This document shows, one piece after another, positions 63,101-64,000 of a stretch of DNA of 64,000 nt. This stretch comes from Progne subis subis (taxonomy: Eukaryota; Chordata; Aves; Passeriformes; Hirundinidae), in assembly GCA_022316685.1 (NCBI GenBank), contig JAKJHU010000133.1:186001-250000 (forward strand), given 5' to 3'. A model generated the notes under the pieces. The model worked only from the letters and a program-made list of their open reading frames with translations. It did not search any database and was not told the origin of the DNA. The translations under genes and the position numbers were made by a program. Each line of letters begins with the position of its first letter. The first letter of the stretch is position 1.

Positions 63101-63441
63101 CACTCCCAAGCCTTTACTGTCCCAGAGCACTTTTGGGGACAGGACTCAGCTGAGGCACACCCCATAGATTAAGGGGCTTCTCTCCAAGCCTCCATGCACA
63201 CAGTCCCCAGGTCACCAAGCACCACTGATTCTCCCCCACCCACATGGCCCTCACCAGGAGCAGAGCTGCTTCCCATCCACTCAGGAAGGACACTGACTGT
63301 GTGGAAGGGGGGTGGGAGTTCCAGTGCTGGGCCCTCACCTGTGAGACACCTGAGAGCCCCTTAGGCTGGACATGGTCTCTTCCAGGTTCTGACGAAGGTC
63401 CAGTACGTTCTGCACTGTCCTCTTCCTCTGGGACTCAGGGT
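36093..63441 (-). CDS. NAV1: Neuron navigator 1, 3' part of the coding region (29 exons)
   Basis: Microtubule plus-end-associated protein that guides neurite outgrowth and neuronal migration. All 29 exons have GT-AG borders and compatible phases, totalling 4,859 coding bases: 1,618 residues plus TGA at 36093-36095. The N-terminal exons lie beyond 64000. In this partial product (residue 1 = first complete codon) a basic Ser-rich region holds the EB1-binding type motif SGIP at 382-385. Coiled coils follow at about 823-921 and 1035-1110. The C-terminal AAA+ module has Walker A GPSGTGKT (1299-1306), Walker B VILLDD (1365-1370) and a sensor-like IIGTTN (1395-1400). The tail [17 protein letters not shown] is diagnostic of NAV1 rather than NAV2 or NAV3. 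Small introns not listed separately contain nothing recognised. Confidence 0.96.
36189..36701 (-). other. NAV1: Last NAV1 intron, no feature seen
   Basis: 513 bases between GTACGA and CCACAG with nothing recognised. Confidence 0.6.
36702..36899 (-). CDS. NAV1: NAV1 exon 28 of window
   Basis: [40 protein letters not shown] and [17 protein letters not shown]; 66 codons. Donor GTACGA. Confidence 0.95.
37135..37253 (-). CDS. NAV1: NAV1 exon 27 of window
   Basis: [20 protein letters not shown] then [19 protein letters not shown]. Acceptor CCACAG, donor GTAGCC. Confidence 0.95.
37254..37740 (-). other. NAV1: NAV1 intron, no feature seen
   Basis: 487 bases with nothing recognised. Confidence 0.6.
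37741..37937 (-). CDS. NAV1: NAV1 exon 26 of window
   Basis: [40 protein letters not shown] and [12 protein letters not shown]. Donor GTACGG. Confidence 0.95.
38215..38286 (-). CDS. NAV1: NAV1 exon 25 of window
   Basis: [20 protein letters not shown] then LSF; a sensor-1-like Asn follows the strand. Acceptor CTCAG, donor GTAGGA. Confidence 0.95.
38477..38631 (-). CDS. NAV1: NAV1 exon 24 of window, Walker B
   Basis: [20 protein letters not shown], then [20 protein letters not shown] with the Walker B acidic pair. Donor GTGAGA. Confidence 0.96.
38717..38952 (-). CDS. NAV1: NAV1 exon 23 of window, Walker A
   Basis: Start of the AAA+ core: [20 protein letters not shown], then GPSGTGKT (P-loop) and [20 protein letters not shown] to QQSCK. 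Donor GTGAGG. Confidence 0.96.
39032..39191 (-). CDS. NAV1: NAV1 exon 22 of window
   Basis: [40 protein letters not shown] and [13 protein letters not shown]. Acceptor TGTAG, donor GTCAGT. Confidence 0.95.
39330..39425 (-). CDS. NAV1: NAV1 exon 21 of window
   Basis: [20 protein letters not shown] then [12 protein letters not shown]; 32 codons. Acceptor CCTAG, donor GTAGGA. Confidence 0.95.
39545..39642 (-). CDS. NAV1: NAV1 exon 20 of window
   Basis: [20 protein letters not shown] then [12 protein letters not shown]. Donor GTAAGT. Confidence 0.95.
39853..40027 (-). CDS. NAV1: NAV1 exon 19 of window
   Basis: [20 protein letters not shown] ends the coiled coil; [20 protein letters not shown] follows. 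Acceptor CCCCAG, donor GTAGGG. Confidence 0.94.
40165..40327 (-). CDS. NAV1: NAV1 exon 18 of window, second coiled coil
   Basis: [20 protein letters not shown] through [20 protein letters not shown]. Donor GTGAGG. Confidence 0.95.
40414..40610 (-). CDS. NAV1: NAV1 exon 17 of window
   Basis: [40 protein letters not shown], to VGIDTA plus two bases. Acceptor CTGTAG, donor GTATGT. Confidence 0.94.
40611..41972 (-). other. NAV1: NAV1 intron, no feature seen
   Basis: 1.36 kb downstream of the microexon. No repeat or additional exon recognised. Confidence 0.55.
41973..41981 (-). CDS. NAV1: NAV1 9-nt microexon (Val-Tyr-Glu)
   Basis: GTGTATGAG flanked by TTTTTTTCCAG and GTAAGTCC. It fits exactly between ...KKKSW and LRSSFNKAF, where NAV1 proteins have VYE. 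Both neighbours end on codon borders, so inclusion or skipping keeps the frame. Confidence 0.9.
41982..42406 (-). other. NAV1: NAV1 intron, no feature seen
   Basis: 425 bases upstream of the 9-nt microexon; a T-rich run precedes the CCAG acceptor. Nothing else recognised. Confidence 0.55.
42407..42528 (-). CDS. NAV1: NAV1 exon 15 of window
   Basis: [20 protein letters not shown] through [14 protein letters not shown]. Polylysine is encoded by a run of AAG. Donor GTGGGT. Confidence 0.94.
42529..43113 (-). other. NAV1: NAV1 intron, no feature seen
   Basis: 585 bases with nothing recognised. Confidence 0.6.
43114..43225 (-). CDS. NAV1: NAV1 exon 14 of window, coiled coil
   Basis: [20 protein letters not shown] then [17 protein letters not shown] plus one base. 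Donor GTAAGG. Confidence 0.95.
43353..43436 (-). CDS. NAV1: NAV1 exon 13 of window, coiled coil
   Basis: [20 protein letters not shown] then LAETAEEK, 28 codons. Acceptor CCCAG, donor GTGGGT. Confidence 0.95.
43632..43709 (-). CDS. NAV1: NAV1 exon 12 of window, coiled coil
   Basis: [20 protein letters not shown] then SQLSAN; heptad-like leucine spacing. Acceptor CCATAG, donor GTGAGT. Confidence 0.95.
43799..43822 (-). CDS. NAV1: NAV1 24-nt microexon
   Basis: Encodes AEEKMQSE between acceptor TGCCAG and donor GTGAGC. It begins the coiled coil and is skippable in frame. Matches the expected NAV1 sequence at this place. Confidence 0.93.
43989..44041 (-). CDS. NAV1: NAV1 exon 10 of window
   Basis: [17 protein letters not shown], 53 nt, acceptor TTGCAG, donor GTAAGAG. 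Confidence 0.93.
44042..44581 (-). other. NAV1: NAV1 intron, no feature seen
   Basis: 540 bases with nothing recognised. Confidence 0.6.
44582..44752 (-). CDS. NAV1: NAV1 exon 9 of window
   Basis: [20 protein letters not shown] through [15 protein letters not shown]. Acceptor TTGCAG, donor GTGAGA. Confidence 0.95.
44753..45341 (-). other. NAV1: NAV1 intron, no feature seen
   Basis: 589 bases with nothing recognised. Confidence 0.6.
45342..45490 (-). CDS. NAV1: NAV1 exon 8 of window
   Basis: [20 protein letters not shown] through [14 protein letters not shown]. Acceptor CCCCAG, donor GTCAGT. Confidence 0.94.
45647..45688 (-). CDS. NAV1: NAV1 exon 7 of window (42 nt)
   Basis: Short exon encoding [13 protein letters not shown] with split codons at both ends. 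TTCCAG acceptor, GTAAAA donor. Total length is divisible by three, so it could be skipped in frame. Confidence 0.92.
45894..46346 (-). CDS. NAV1: NAV1 exon 6 of window
   Basis: [40 protein letters not shown] and a Thr/Pro/Ala stretch followed by an acidic Glu run (seven Glu), then [11 protein letters not shown]. Donor GTATGG. Confidence 0.95.
46449..47142 (-). CDS. NAV1: NAV1 exon 5 of window, SxIP-containing
   Basis: Largest coding exon here (694 nt). Basic Ser/Pro-rich sequence with [12 protein letters not shown], an SxIP motif for EB1-type end-binding proteins, then [15 protein letters not shown] and [20 protein letters not shown]. Donor GTATGG. Confidence 0.95.
47143..47498 (-). other. 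NAV1: NAV1 intron, no feature seen
   Basis: 356 bases with nothing recognised. Confidence 0.6.
47499..47796 (-). CDS. NAV1: NAV1 exon 4 of window
   Basis: [20 protein letters not shown] through [20 protein letters not shown]; 99 codons plus one base. Donor GTAAAA. Confidence 0.95.
48004..48142 (-). CDS. NAV1: NAV1 exon 3 of window
   Basis: [20 protein letters not shown] through [12 protein letters not shown]. Acceptor CTCACAG, donor GTAGGT. This is the first exon shared by the long form and the putative short form. Confidence 0.95.
48895..49045 (+). mobile_element. CR1 LINE terminal fragment in NAV1 intron
   Basis: Only the last part of a CR1: ACTGGAACGGGCTGCCCTG, TTGGAGCAACCCTGTCTAG, GAGGTCCCTTCCAACCCACA, ending GTGATTCTGTGAC. 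Plus strand. Confidence 0.8.
50210..50900 (-). promoter_or_regulatory. NAV1: Intragenic CpG island, probable alternative NAV1 promoter
   Basis: Dense CpGs in an otherwise CpG-poor intron, with GC boxes and no TATA. It surrounds a short ATG exon that ends in a splice donor on the NAV1 strand. Confidence 0.6.
50783..50829 (-). CDS. NAV1: Candidate alternative NAV1 first coding exon
   Basis: ATG at 50829 opens [15 protein letters not shown] plus two bases (AG), followed by donor GTACGG. The next NAV1 exon (48142) begins with the single base that completes this codon, so the join is in frame. The exon is very arginine-rich (5 of 15 residues). A shorter NAV1 isoform lacking the upstream exons would result. 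The splice is inferred, not observed. Confidence 0.55.
56271..57262. repeat. 17-bp minisatellite, about 56 units
   Basis: Tandem copies of GTGAGGGGCTGTGCTGG with recurring C/T and G/A variants (TGTTGG, TGGATGAG). Several units have a one- to two-base change in length, and the last two or three units are degenerate. The minus strand is stop-free in every frame because the unit has no stop word in that direction. Confidence 0.97.
59324..59689 (-). CDS. NAV1: NAV1 exon 2 of window
   Basis: 366 nt from [20 protein letters not shown] through [18 protein letters not shown] to [10 protein letters not shown] conserved Ser-rich block of NAV proteins. Donor GTACGTG. Confidence 0.95.
59690..63338 (-). 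other. NAV1: NAV1 intron with a CR1 tail
   Basis: The 3.6-kb intron contains an antisense CR1 at about 60940-61490. The stretch 61490-62300 is less GC-rich but not recognised as any element. Confidence 0.6.
60940..61490 (+). mobile_element. CR1 LINE 3'-end fragment in NAV1 intron
   Basis: The longest CR1 tail here: GGGTTCAGTTCTGGGCCCCT, GTCCAGAGAAGGGCAACAGA, GGAAACAGCCTCAAGTTTTG, GGTTCAGGTTGGATATTAGA, then a TCTATGACTCCATGATCC end. Plus strand, antisense to NAV1. Confidence 0.92.
63339..63441 (-). CDS. NAV1: NAV1 exon 1 of window
   Basis: Encodes [20 protein letters not shown] and [13 protein letters not shown]. Enters two bases into a codon and leaves with AG. Acceptor CACAG, donor GTGAGG. 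Confidence 0.93.
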
Positions 63442-64000
63442 CTGTGGAGAGACAAGGCAATGGGTTTAAAGGGAGGGAGAGAGAGAGGGATGGATGGATG
63501 GATGGAGGGATGGTGCACCCCCCTGCCCATGGCCATGACCAACAGCCCTAGCTCTATCCATCAGGAAGGGACAGGGCAAGGTTGGCACTAGGCTGGAGCT
63601 GCAGCACCCTGAAATGCCTCTCTCAAGCATGCAGGGATGGTAATGTCGAGTCCAGAAAGGATGAGCTGGCAGAGACCAAGTGGGACCACAGGACCCACAC
63701 AGGTGACAGGAACAGCAGTCCTGGAGGAATGTCCCCAGATCTGCCCCTGCATCTCCCATGCCCCAGGGGTGTTCCAGCCTGGGAACATGGGTGCTGGAGC
63801 AACATCACTTGGTATGCAAGCCAGTGGGACCGAGGGAATGTCAGGGAGTGGAGACATCGATCCCCACTCATGAAGGAGTGACTGCTCCTGTGCAGGGCTG
63901 GAGCAGCTGGTGGGACTGAGTCCCCACAGGCACAGCCCAGAGCTGAGTACCCTGAGCTCTGTCTGCCCTGGGACTTCTCCAGGTGTGCACACCCACGGCA
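63442..64000 (-). other. NAV1: NAV1 intron, upstream part runs off the window
   Basis: No sequence fitting the preceding NAV1 exon is found. It holds a GGAT microsatellite at 63487-63511. Confidence 0.6.
63487..63511. repeat. GGAT tetranucleotide microsatellite
   Basis: Imperfect GGAT/GGAG run preceded by a GAGAGAGA tract. Confidence 0.85.

Overview
The window is vertebrate nuclear DNA and most probably from a bird. Both host genes are split into many short exons with GT-AG borders, the repeats are CR1-type LINE tails, and the DNA is GC-rich and gene-dense, as on avian microchromosomes. Both genes lie on the minus strand, head to tail. From low to high coordinates the layout is: a young endogenous retrovirus (ERVL type, plus strand, 223-6671); the synaptotagmin-2 gene SYT2 (coding 11186-16400, inferred 3' UTR down to about 7585, inferred CpG-island promoter and noncoding first exon near 29.8-30.2 kb); a short intergenic stretch with a CR1 fragment; and the 3' part of neuron navigator 1, NAV1 (coding 36093-63441, inferred 3' UTR down to about 32.6 kb, 5' end beyond the window).

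SYT2 is complete: eight coding exons join in phase into a 418-residue protein with a luminal tail, one membrane segment, a cysteine/lysine-rich juxtamembrane region and two C2 domains with their calcium-binding acidic residues. NAV1 has 29 coding exons here, all phase-compatible, giving 1,618 residues down to the natural stop. They include an SxIP motif, two coiled-coil regions and a C-terminal AAA+ ATPase module. Two exons are tiny (24 and 9 nt). A CpG island inside a large NAV1 intron (about 50.2-50.9 kb) holds a short ATG-initiated exon with a donor that is in phase with the next NAV1 exon, so it probably starts a shorter isoform.

The retrovirus has two LTRs that look identical over 633 bp, a 5-bp target duplication, a tRNA-Lys1,2-type primer site, gag and pro-pol in one frame interrupted by three TAG codons, and no env. 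Five CR1 tails are scattered through the window. All of them, and the retrovirus, run on the plus strand, antisense to both genes. Other repeats include a 17-bp minisatellite of about 56 units in a NAV1 intron, a pentanucleotide tract in the inferred SYT2 first exon, an alternating purine-pyrimidine tract and a 41-T run. Both gene products act in neurons (vesicle calcium sensing; microtubule plus-end dynamics), but nothing in the sequence shows shared regulation.
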